A stretch of 64,000 nucleotides of DNA from Hirsutella rhossiliensis. Its lineage: Eukaryota; Ascomycota; Sordariomycetes; Hypocreales; Ophiocordycipitaceae. Position 1 is the stretch's first letter. The number at the start of each line of letters is the position of its first letter. The stretch lies in assembly GCF_020360975.1 (NCBI RefSeq), contig NW_025408669.1:8246001-8310000 (forward strand), given 5' to 3'. Positions 26,519-37,135 of this stretch are shown here, piece after piece. The notes under the pieces are model-generated. The model ran no database searches and had not been told where the DNA came from. It saw only the letters and a program-made list of their open reading frames with translations. Made by a program: the position numbers and the translations under genes.

Positions 26519-27641
26519 GTACGCCGCCCTTACTAAAGTACCTACTAGCTTTATCTATTGGTCTACTTTTACCGCTTACCTCCTAGACGACTTACCTAAG
26601 CTTACTATAATATACTAAAATACTACTTATTTCGGCCCCTTATATACGCTAGTAGCGGCCCGCCCTTATATAGCTAATATAATAGCTTATTTTAACTTAT
26701 TTAACTAAAAGTTTACTAATATATACTTAGGCGGATTCTAGAACCTAGGCCTAACTATATAGATACTAGTAGTAGCAATCTATAATTAAATTCTAGCTTC
26801 TTATAGTAAACTAGCTATAATACTCTTAGTAGAACCGGCCCTAAATAATACTTATAGTATGCCTATTTATAGAGCCTTTAATATATAAGATGCCCTAGCT
26901 AATATATTAGTAAGCCCTAAGGAACTAATAAAAGAGGAAGCTAAGGAGGAGATTCCCTGCCCTACCCTTACCCTTATAGCGTAAGACGGTCGGTTACTAG
27001 ATTAGCCTCGTTATATCCCTAGCCCTATTTATTTTATTACTAGCTTAGCTATAAAGCGCCCTTAGTTATAATTAGTTTTCCCTAGCTTAGCTATATTATA
27101 CCCTTAGCCCTACTTATTTATTGCCCCGGTTTAACTACTTAGCGCCCTTAGTCTTAATAGTATTTTACTCCTAGCTTAGCCGCCTCGCGCCCTTAGTATT
27201 AGTTATACTAGGTTATATTTTAAATAAGATATAAGTTATCCCTTATACTAACCTTAGAAATCTATAAAACTTTATTATAATTCCTTATTAGCGCGACTCC
27301 TACTTAAATACTATAGGAAACTAATAAGGATATTAGTTAATTCTTTTACCTTAGGTATTTATTATAGGATACCCTATAGTTAATAATCTAGGTACTTATA
27401 ACGATATTTACTTTCCTTAGGGAAGTTACCCTTAACTCCTTAAGGCTCTTTATAAAAGAAGGAACCTAAAAGCTACTAAGTAAACTCTAGGAAATTACCT
27501 AGAAATCCTAAAAATAATAACTAAGCGGATTATATAGATATTTTATAGAGATTTCTCCTAAGGATATATTATATAAGGAGTATACTATAATTTCCTAACT
27601 AATAATAGCTTCTTAGGAACTATATTAAGATTTCCCTAAGA

Positions 27642-28062
27642 AGTTACTATAAGAATATAGTAGGGAAATTATAGAGAAATACCTATGCCTACCTAAGGAA
27701 AATACTAAGAAATATAGCTAATATATTATACTACTATTATATAATTATAAGGTTAGGATATTGCTTAGTTAACGCCTTAAGTAAGGTCTTACGCTTATTA
27801 TAGTGTATATAGAGGATAGAGAACCTATTAAAGCTTAAGTAAGTAGAGATAAATATAAATAGTTATTACTACTCTTACTTTAACTTATAAGACTAGTAGC
27901 TAGTCTATATTTAACGCGCGTAATAATATATAGTAGCTAGTCTATATAATATATTTAATTATATATAGTAGCTAGTCTATTTATTTACCTATTAGACCTA
28001 TACTAGATCTAGGTAAATAGCTAGGTTAAAGTATTAGCCTTATACTAAGGGACTAGTATATA
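27642..28062 (+). repeat. Gypsy A presumed 3' LTR (421 bp)
   Basis: It is the same length as, and clearly similar to, 3639-4059. The stretch 27,100-27,641 between the extra frame and this LTR is AT-rich and shows no recognisable motif. Confidence 0.6.
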
Positions 28063-28604
28063 TTAAAGTAGCTATAATATACTCTCTTAATTATATAAGC
28101 TAATAAGTAGTATATTAATTATAAATAAAATCCTATATTATAAAGTAAGAATCGTATATTATCTTAAATATTATTATATATTAAACGGGTTAGTAGTTAT
28201 TATATAATTAAGAATCGAAGAAATAGAGCTAGCTTAGAATACTAGCTAAGACCTATTAAGAATACTAGTATAACTAACCTCCTTTAAATATAAATATTAG
28301 TAGAACTAAGACACTTCTTAATATACCTAAGGTATTACTAAATTCCTTAGTCTTAGGGCTATATAGTAGCTTAAATCTAGTCCTAAAAGGTTCTTCTATT
28401 TAGCTATAATTATCTATATAAGATAGTATATCCGCTAGTAAATAAAAATAGAATTATTAACTTTAATACCTCTTCTATATACTAATATACTACTAATAAA
28501 TTCCGTTGAAATTCCTACTTTATACTCCTTCTTCCCGTCTATTCTATAGTCTTATATAATTCCTTAAACTCCTAAATTTCCGCTTTTACTTATATACCTT
28601 AAGA
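28063..28604. other. RIP-degraded sequence, unidentified
   Basis: It is AT-rich with almost no CA/TG. A short stretch at about 28,500-28,545 resembles part of the 690-bp insert near 7,021-7,055 (ATTCCG...TACTCCTTC), which may point to a common degraded element. No open frame or family-defining motif was found. Confidence 0.4.
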
Positions 28605-31600
28605 TAAAGGCTCTAAGATTAAGCTTTCTTTTCTTCTTCCTTTTTAGCTATATATTAGTAGTTATAGTATATACCTTATAGCTATAAGTATAAAGGTAAG
28701 CTAGCGAGGCCCTATTTTTTATAAAGAGCTTAAGGAGGGACTTTTAGTTTATTCCTTAGGTAGTCCCTCTAAGGGTCTAGTTCTATAAGTAATAAGCGGT
28801 CTTAACGACTTCCTTTTAAAGGTTATAGGGAAGCCTTATAGTAAGTCTTATTATATAGGCCCTTTTTATTATAGCACCCCTTAATCTTTCTACCTTTTTA
28901 TTTTAGGCTTAGGTACTTAGTACTAATAAAAAGTATAAAATACCCCTTTTTTAAAGCTAGTTTAAGATATCTTTTATAAATAGCTTTTTATTAAACTATA
29001 TCTTCTTTACCTTATAACTAAAGTAGGATTTTATTTAGTTAATAAAGTATTAAAGGGTAAACTAGTTATACTTACTTAGGTAGGTCTATAAGAAATAAGG
29101 GAAATCTATCCTTAAAAAAGTATTTATAAAAAACATTACTTTAATAAAGCTTTCTTAGTTATTAAAGATATTAGTTTAGTCGACTTAAATTTCCTTATAT
29201 AGCTAGTCTAGCTATAAAGAGGTTTATTTAGAAATTCGTTTCCTAGTTTTTCCTTAGCTATAGTATTTATATTTAATAATCTTTAGGCCCTTAATTTAAA
29301 CGCCTTATTATTAGCCTAGCTTATATAAAGGTAGAGGGCCTAGGTAACTAAGTTATATATACTAAAATAGACCGTCCCCTTAAGCTACTAAAAGAGGGTC
29401 CTTTATAATAGACCTATTCCTCTTAGTAAGGAAAGCTAACTTCTTAAGAGATTCCTTTCTAAGGATAGGTTAGAATTCGAGAATAAATTAACCGAATTTT
29501 TCCTTAATAAGCTTAACCGTTTAATTCTTTTAAACTAGCCTTATAAGCTTAAACGTTATATCCTAGAAGATTCCTTCCTTATAAAGAAAGTAGAAGGAAA
29601 TTAAGCTTATTAAAAATCGAATATAAAAAGCTACCCTTTTTCTTCGAAGAATTTATATAGACCTATTAAGTAATTTTATCGTAAAATTTACCCTTTTATA
29701 CCCCTTTATTTATACGGTTAATTCCCTAGTAATAAGATATTCCCTTTATACCTTCTTAAAGGACTAGAATTATAAGAGGGTATTATAGATATTAAGGGAA
29801 GTACTAAAGTTAAGGATAGCTAATTCTTATAAGGGATAGTTAAAGGGTCCTACTAAGCGGTCTTACTAATCTATAGGAAAGATAAAGGCTAGATTTACTA
29901 TACTAATAATCTTACCTTAAATTTATAGCTTTAATAAGGGTAGTAGTATTAATTACTATTTCTTAGTAACCTAGATCTTATCTATCTTCTTTTATAATAA
30001 AGGGTCCTCCTTAAAAGACTATTATATTATTTCTTATAGCCTCTTTAAAAGGTTAAATCCTTTAGGTTGGTTTTCCTTAAAGACCTACTAGTATTATAAT
30101 AACCTATAGCCTAGGGACTTTTAGGCTAAGTAGCTATTTCGTTTTTTAGTCTTTTATTTCTTTAAGGAATCCTCGTCTTAGTTTAGAAGGCTAGCTAAAA
30201 ACCCCCCCTTTTTACCCCTTATTACTAATTTTAATAAAGAGGTTCGAATTCTATTAGTTCCTTAATTTTTCGACTAACGGACTAAAAGGTCTATAAAGGG
30301 ACTAGTCGGGCCGGACAGACTAACGGGGCCGCGCTTAGAGTAGTAGGTAGAGCTAGGGCTAGGACTAAGGCGGCCGTTAAAGATAGGGTTAACGCTCTTA
30401 AGGGGGGAGGAGCTAGAGAGGTAATAGTAGTAATAGTAGCGGGGGCTATAGTAAGAAGGGCTATAGTAGCTATAGGGGTATTAGGTCGAGCTATCTAGTT
30501 AAGTGCTAGTTATAAAGAAATAAGACTACTTATTATTATACTTTAATAGCTTCTTTATTTAGTTCTTAGCTAGCTTCTTAAAAGATAGTTAAGTATCTAT
30601 TACTAATAGGCTTTATTAATAGAGATATATCTTATAGCTACTAGCTAAAAAGAGCTTTTATTAAAAAGTATTAGTTAGCTTATTTATAGATCTTATCTTA
30701 CTTAGCTAGCTATAAAGAAGCTAGTAGGTTCTTAGTAGAAAAGGCTCCTAGGTATATTATATAGGTCTTCTTAATATAGTTAGTTATATAGCCTTTTAAG
30801 GGAGCTATTAAGATCTTAAGCTTTAAAAGCTACTACTTAATAGTATCTTTCTCTTAAAGAGAGATTAGCTTTATAGTACTAATAGATTCTATTATCGCTA
30901 TATATATAATAGTTAGTAGCTTTATCTTATAGTAGTATTCCTTATAGTAACTCTTATAGTTACTTAAGGTAGTAGAAAAAGCTCTTTACTATATAAAGGT
31001 TAGCTTAAAAAAAAGGGAAGCTCCCTTTATAAATTCTATTACCTTAAGATAAAGAGGGGGCTTAAGAGGGTCCTATTTATTAAAGAAAACTAAATTAAAA
31101 ATAGTTTTATTTATATAAGCTTATAGCTCCTTTACCTACTTATCTTAATTTTAAGGCTTTATAAGAATCGTCTTATATACTATAGGGGCGGTAGAGTCGT
31201 TTTTTAATATTATTATAAAAGAAGGTAGAAAAGTTAGTTAAAAATTAGCTTTTCTTATAAAAGGGGTAAAAAGAAGCTATAAAAGATATAAGAAAGGTGC
31301 CTTTTATAGTAGCTAAAAGGTATAGGAGTTCTATTCCTCCTAGGCTTATAACTCTTATAAAGAGAGATATAAGAAGTATATAAAAATATATAAAGGAAAA
31401 ATTAAAAGTAAGGGGTTAAATAGGTAGGCTAAAGCTTTTTAATTCTTATAAGGGTAGTAGTTATAGTAAGAGAGAAATTATTATATTACCTTATTTATCC
31501 CCTTTTCTTTTATTTAACGCCCTTTTTTATACCTATTTAGTATCTCGATTAATAAAGAAGATCCTATTTTAATAAGTATAATCGTACCCTTATAGATATT

Positions 31601-32205
31601 AGCCTATTAAAGGGATAAGACCCTTAGTACTCTTTATTTAACTTCTTTCTAAGTATACCTAAAGGCTTTATAAAGACCTTAATTATTTAATTAGGTATCT
31701 ACCTTTAATATAGTTAATTCGAATTTTTATTTTTCCCCTTTAAAGTAAAGGCCGCTAGTTATATAACTTTAGTAAAGATAAAGAGGTATAAAGTAAAGAA
31801 ATTTCTAAGACTTATATTAATAGCCTAAGACCCTTAGAGCTATATATAGGACCGATAATTAAATAATTATATAGTTAATTACTCTATTAATCCTTAGCTA
31901 TATACTATACGTACTTTAAGTATATACCCTCGTCCTTATTAAACTACTTAAAGAAGCTACTAATATCCTTTTAACTACTAAGCTTTTTACTAGTTTTTCC
32001 CCTCTTTTCTAGCTATTACTAGTATATCCGTCTTATCTCTTACTACCTTTATAAGAAGCTATTGCTACTTTTACTTCCCCTCTTACCTTTACCCTCCTCT
32101 TTATACCTCCTTTTAGATCCTTTTTTAAGCCGGTTTTTTAGCTTCCTTAGTCCCTCTTACTAAGAAATATCTTTAAGAGCTATAAAATTAAGCTATACTT
32201 TATAA
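28605..32205 (-). mobile_element. Copia family 1, copy 2: 5' half in reverse orientation, truncated, RIP-degraded
   Basis: The segment is the reverse complement of copy 1 from its 5' LTR to the end of integrase (copy 1 about 9,765-13,015). Its 5' LTR is at 31353-32205 and the mutated primer site at 31340-31352. The break at 28604 removes reverse transcriptase, RNase H and the 3' LTR. It is far more heavily mutated than copies 1 and 5: nearly every TG/CA is gone. The LTR is lengthened by a 377-bp insert. Confidence 0.85.
31567..31943. mobile_element. 377-bp MITE-like insertion in the LTR of Copia copy 2
   Basis: Other family-1 LTRs read straight through GATCCTACTTAAAGAAG here; this copy is split after GATCCTA and resumes at CTACTTAAAG, so CTA (or TA) is duplicated. 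The insert begins TTTTAATAAG and ends CTTATTAAA, a short terminal inverted repeat. The length, lack of coding capacity and small A/T-rich duplication fit a MITE of the Tc1/mariner or PIF/Harbinger kind. Mutation has blurred the ends, so superfamily is open. Confidence 0.6.
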
Positions 32206-34591
32206 TAAAAGTAAGCCTAGCTTATTATATTATTATATATATATAAATAGTAACGAGAAAACGATGTTCTATCTATTAAATCTAACGCTTAGCTAAAGTT
32301 AGTAAAACCCTTTATATATAGATAGGTAAAGGAGATATTATAATTATATTTAATCTTTAGGCTAGGGAGTTTATTTAAATATTTCTAAATTATATTTAAA
32401 GCCTTAAAATATATTTAGTCGGGCTTAGCCGCGAATCTAATATAGGAAACTATAGATTATAAGATATCTAGCTTAGTAAATAAAGCTAAATATAATAGAG
32501 ATCCTATTTCTTTTTAAAACTATAATAAATCTTCCTTAAAAGGTAATTCCTTCACTTTTATAAGCTTAAAGCTTACTATAGTAGGTAAATTTAAAGTTCC
32601 TAAGCCTTCTTTATTACGTTCCTTTAATTTATTTAAGTTGTAATTTTCTTAGTATATATATAGCTCTTTATTATTATAGTTTAATTTAATATTTAGACCT
32701 AAGAAGTCTTTAATATCTCCTAAGATAATAAAATCTAGGAATTTAAATAATTCTTTAAATAACCTTTCTTTTATTATAGATTTAAAGGGCCCTATAATAA
32801 GAAAGTCGTCGACGTAGATTACTAAGGCTATACTATAGTCCTTATTTATAAATACTCTTTTATCTATTAAAAGAGGAAGAAACCTAAGTTTATTTAGTAT
32901 AATTTTTAAATAATTATACTAGAGCTTAGGACTTTATTTTAGGCTATATAATACCTTCTTTAGCTTTACTTTAACTTACTAAGTTTTATAAAGGTCTAGG
33001 AATTTAGTTAAATTAATTCCTTTAGCTTTATAAGCTAATTTATATCTTAAATAATATTCTTTAAGAGTATATTCTTCGTAGCTTATAAGAAGATTAATAT
33101 CTACTTTACTATTAATATTAGTATATCCGAAAGTATTTATTATATCTATTTATAAAGCTTTAAATTTATAGATATTAGCTAAAATAAGTAGAATTCTAAT
33201 TAATTTAGGTCTAGCTATAGTTAAGAAGGTATCTAGGAAATCTAAGATATAGATTTACTTAAATCCCTATTTTATAAAACGGGCTTTATTTTTTATTATA
33301 TTATTTTAACTATTCTTCTTTATAGTATAGATATAGTAGCCTTTTATAGCCTCCTTATCCTTAAGGAGGAAGGAAAATTCCTAAGTTTTATATTTAATTA
33401 GCTAGACTATTTCCTTAATTATAGCTTCTTCTTAAAATACTACTTTAGAGCTATTTATTACCTATTTATAGGTCTTTAGAATTTTTAGATCCTAATTTTA
33501 TATACTTACTAAAACTAACTCTCTATAATCCTAGTTTAGAAATAAGGTAATATTAAGGTATTCGATATAATTAGAATCGAACCCTTTTAGATTCTTAGGT
33601 AATTCTATAACTATTTTACTAGTAGTTAAAATAGGATTATTATTTAAAGACTCTTCTTTTATAAGCGGTAAGGGATATTTATCTCTAGGTTCTTTAATAG
33701 CTTCCTCTATAATAATATAGCTTTCTAGCTTATCTTTATTTTAAATAAAATTAATATTAAAGGTATTATTACTTCTAGAAATTTCTAGAATTTCTAAAAA
33801 AGAATTCTAAGTATAGTAATATCTTTAAATATAGTTATCTTTCTCTTAAAGAAAACCTAGAGTTTATATATATTTTCTAAAAAGCCTATTATTATTCCCT
33901 TAAACGCTCTATTATCTAGCCTATCTTTAAAGGCTTTATTCTTATAATATATAAGGCTTCTAAAGGTCTTAAATTTATTTAAGGTCTTAAAGGGTAGAAT
34001 AATATTATCCCTCTTTTTTATAAGACTTTTTAAATCTTATTATAGAATATAGTAATTTATTATATAAATAGGTAGCTATTAAAATAGCTTCTCCCTATAG
34101 GTATTTAAGAAGCTTAGTAGTAAATAAAAGAGCTTAAATATTCTCTAATATAGTATAATTTATTCTTTTTATTCTATTATTAGATTCTAGCGTCCTAGTA
34201 AGACTAAAATTAAAGGTAATTCCTTCTTTTTTAAAGTAAAGCTTTATTTTGTATATAAATTCTTTAGTATTATTTAAAAATACTTCTTTAATCCTAGTAT
34301 TTTTAAGGTTATTTTCTACTTTATTCTTAAATTCTAGGAACCTATTTAAAGATTCCCTCTTATTTTAAAGAAGGTATATTTCTAGATACTAAGTTCTTAT
34401 ATCTAGGAAAGAAATAATATAGTAATATTTACTATAAGTAAGTACTTTAATAAGCTCTTAAATATCTAGTACTATTTTTTCTAAATAGGAATAAGACTTA
34501 TATAAGGGTTATTTATAAACCTTATTTATTACTTTAGCTTTAATATATATTTCGTACTACCTTATTTTATTTTCCTCTCTTAAAAGTATTT
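32206..34591 (-). mobile_element. Copia-type pol fragment of a different family (B), reverse orientation
   Basis: On the minus strand 32806-32817 encodes YVDD within VIYVDDFLI, a Copia reverse-transcriptase core, and the flanking frames fit Copia reverse transcriptase with mutated stops. It does not match family 1. No LTR was recognised; the right side is cut by the Copia copy 3 LTR at 34592. Mutation is heavy but the YVDD box is intact. Confidence 0.65.
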
Positions 34592-35075
34592 TCTTATAAA
34601 GAGAGATATAAGAAGTATATATAAAATATATAAAGGTAAAATTAAAAGTAAGGGGTTAGATAGGTAAGGTAAATTTATTTAATTCTTATAAAGGCAGTAA
34701 TTATAATAAGGGAGTAATTATTATATTACCTTAATTATCCTTCTTTCTTTTATTTAACGCCCCTTTTTATACCTATCTAGCATCTTAATTAATAAAGAAG
34801 ATCCTACTTAAAGAAGCTATTAATATCCTTTTAACTACTAAGCTTTTTACTAGTTTTCCCCTTTTATTCTAGCCGTTCCTTATAAATCTATCTTATCTCT
34901 TACTACCTTTATAAGAAGCTATCGCTACTTCTACTTCCCCTTATACCCCTACCTTCCTCTCTATACCTCCCTTTAGCTCCTTATTCCTCCTTCTATACTA
35001 GTGTTTTTTAGCTTCTTAGGTCCTTCTTACTAAGGGATATCTCTAAGAATATAAATTAGGCTATGCTTTACGATA
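34592..35075 (-). repeat. Copia copy 3 3' LTR
   Basis: It is an antisense family-1 LTR (484 bp); its plus-strand end CTTTACGATA corresponds to the mutated TGTCGCG start. The adjoining 35,080-35,600 is antisense to the 3' leader of copy 1 (about 15,250-15,589). Confidence 0.82.
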
Positions 35076-36659
35076 TACCCTATTAGTTATAGCTTACCTA
35101 TTAAGGGTAAAGCTAAATAACTAGGCTAGTAAGTATATTAAGGAGGTCTTAGTCTATACTTATCTTTTACTTAAGAAATCTAAGACTTTGCCCTAGGTTC
35201 TTTTAGACTTACTTTTAGGAAAAAGGGGCCTAAGAAGGAATTAAGTCTTATAAGAAAGGGGGTCTTCTTTAAGGATAAGTCCTTAAAAAGGGGGCCTTTA
35301 AGAAGAATAAGTCTTAATTAAGCTAAGGGCCCTCCTTTAAGATAAGTCCTAGTTACTCTCTTTAGCTATAGACGCCTCCTTCCTTATATATACTATTAGC
35401 TCCTCTTATAGACTCTTAAGGCGGGCTTTTAAAGATAGCTTCTCTCGAACGTTTTCTAGCCTAATTTATAATAAAAAGATAGCTAGCTTTTACTTTAGTA
35501 AAAGCTTTATAAGACTATTAGCTTTTATTAATACTATTAAAACCTAATAAACGGAAATAAGTCCCTTTTAAACCTCTTAGTATAGCTAATACTAATAGAT
35601 ATTAATATACTATAGCTAGGTTAATAGCTTTACGTTTTCTATAATAATTTATTTAGTTTATATATTATTATATTCTATAGCTAATAAGGTTAAAATTTCT
35701 AGTCGTAAAGATATAAGTAGCTAGCTAAGAAAATCGCTTCTTTTAATACTTTTAAAAGAGCTAGTAGCCCTACCTCTATACTAAACGTTATAACGGTAGG
35801 TTACTTTAAAGCCTTTTAATTAATCGATCCTTAAAAAAGGGATATAATATACCTTTAAGAGCTCTTTCTATCTAAGGAATTATCTATAAAAGACGAATCG
35901 CTTAAATAAAAGAAGATTTCTATAGCTAGTTTCTTCCTTCTTTACCCTCCTTAGTATAGATTATATAATCTCGTTAAATAGAGAGAAAGGATAGCTCTAT
36001 CTACTACTTCTTAGTGCCTAGGGTTAGGAATCTAGTTATACCTAGCTAGCTAAGAGACCGTAAAAGATATATCTAGTCTAGTAGAAATAGTTAAAAAACG
36101 TAAGGAGCTTATATTCTATTAATATAGGTGTTTAACTTACTTCCTATCTTAAAGGATAGATTAAGTAAAAGCTCTTTATTTAATATAAGTATAAAGGGAA
36201 GCTTCTTATTAAGGGAATTAAGAAGGAATTTATAAGCGACCTTATCGATATAAGCGTCCTAGGTAAGCTAGATAGTTTATTAGGACCTATTTTAAAAGAT
36301 TTAAATCCCTAGAAACTACTTTAGCTCCCTTAGCTTAGTTATCTTATACCTTTATTATAGGCCTTTTATAGCCTCCCTAGTAGTTACTTCTTCTTCTTTT
36401 AGGTAGGCTTAGATAATATTATTTATATAGAAGAAGACTATAATTTTACCCTTTTATATTATATACAGTTCTTAAAGAACTTTCTCTAAGCTTAGGGCTT
36501 TAAGGGAACCTATTAAATACTATTACTATAAAAGGGGTAATCTTTATAGTCTATATAAAGCTTTCCTAAGCTATAGAACCTTTCCTAGCTATTAAAAGTA
36601 AGCTTTATACTTTTAAAGGAAGCTATATTTATTAGTCTTATAAATAAAGACCTACTTAT

Positions 36660-37135
36660 TTTCGCGAAGTATAGCCTAATTTCGTAGTTCTTAGAGATAT
36701 CTTTAGTATAAGGGGCCTAGGAAGCTAAAAAATAGGTTTAGAAGAAGGAGCTAAAAGGAGGTATAAAGAGGAAGGTAAGGGTAAGAGGGGAAGTAAAAGT
36801 AGCGATAGCTTCTTATAAAAGTAGCGAGAGATAAAATAGATATACTAGTAATAGCTAGAATAAAGTAGGAAAACTAGTAAAAAGCTTAGTAGTTAAGAGG
36901 ATATTAATAGCTTCTTTAAATAAGATCTTCTTTATTAATTAAGATACTAAATAGGTATAAAAAGGGGCGTTAGATAGAGGAAAGAAGGATAATTAAGGTA
37001 ATATAATAATTACTCCCCTACTATAATTACTACCCTTATAAGAATTAAATATCTTTGCCTTACCTATCCGACCCCTTACTTTTAAATTTACCTTTATATA
37101 TTTTATATATACTTCTTATATCTCTTTCTATAAGA
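36660..37135 (+). repeat. Solo LTR of Copia family 1 inserted in Copia copy 3
   Basis: A 476-bp forward LTR, starting TTTCGCGAAG and ending TATAAGA, interrupts the reverse-oriented copy 3. The 5-bp duplication CTTAT flanks it (36655-36659 and 37136-37140), matching the 5-bp duplication size of copy 1. Internal sequence is missing, as expected after recombination between the two LTRs of a full insertion. Confidence 0.85.

Larger units (their letters stand above)
17285..27100 (+). pseudogene. Unrecognised extra reading frame behind Gypsy A integrase, interrupted by Gypsy B
   Basis: From about 17,285 to 18,641, and again from 26,524 to about 27,100, the forward strand gives a protein-like frame whose only stops are TAA/TAG, as expected from mutated Gln/Trp codons. 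One frame change is needed near 18,222. The frame is continuous across the Gypsy B insertion once that element and one target-duplication copy are removed. That is about 640 codons in total. I do not recognise the protein: no DDE, RT, zinc-finger or membrane-anchor pattern was obvious. Its place between chromodomain and the presumed 3' LTR is where some Gypsy elements carry an additional ORF. It could instead be a separate older element. Confidence 0.45.
3639..28062 (+). mobile_element. Gypsy-type LTR retrotransposon A, RIP-degraded, opened by nested insertions
   Basis: Two direct repeats of equal length (421 bp, at 3639-4059 and 27642-28062) bracket a forward-strand Gypsy pol that is split by three insertions: 6559-7248, 9765-16052 and 18642-26518. 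Removing the insertions leaves about 9.5 kb. Reverse transcriptase is read at about 7,950-8,430, RNase H after it, integrase at about 9,100-9,764 and 16,053-16,700, and a chromodomain-like end at about 16,850-17,020. The integrase frame becomes continuous when the Copia element and one ATACT copy are removed. That the 27,642 repeat is the 3' LTR of this same element is inference from the matched repeat lengths; I could not find a target duplication outside the LTRs. Confidence 0.6.
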
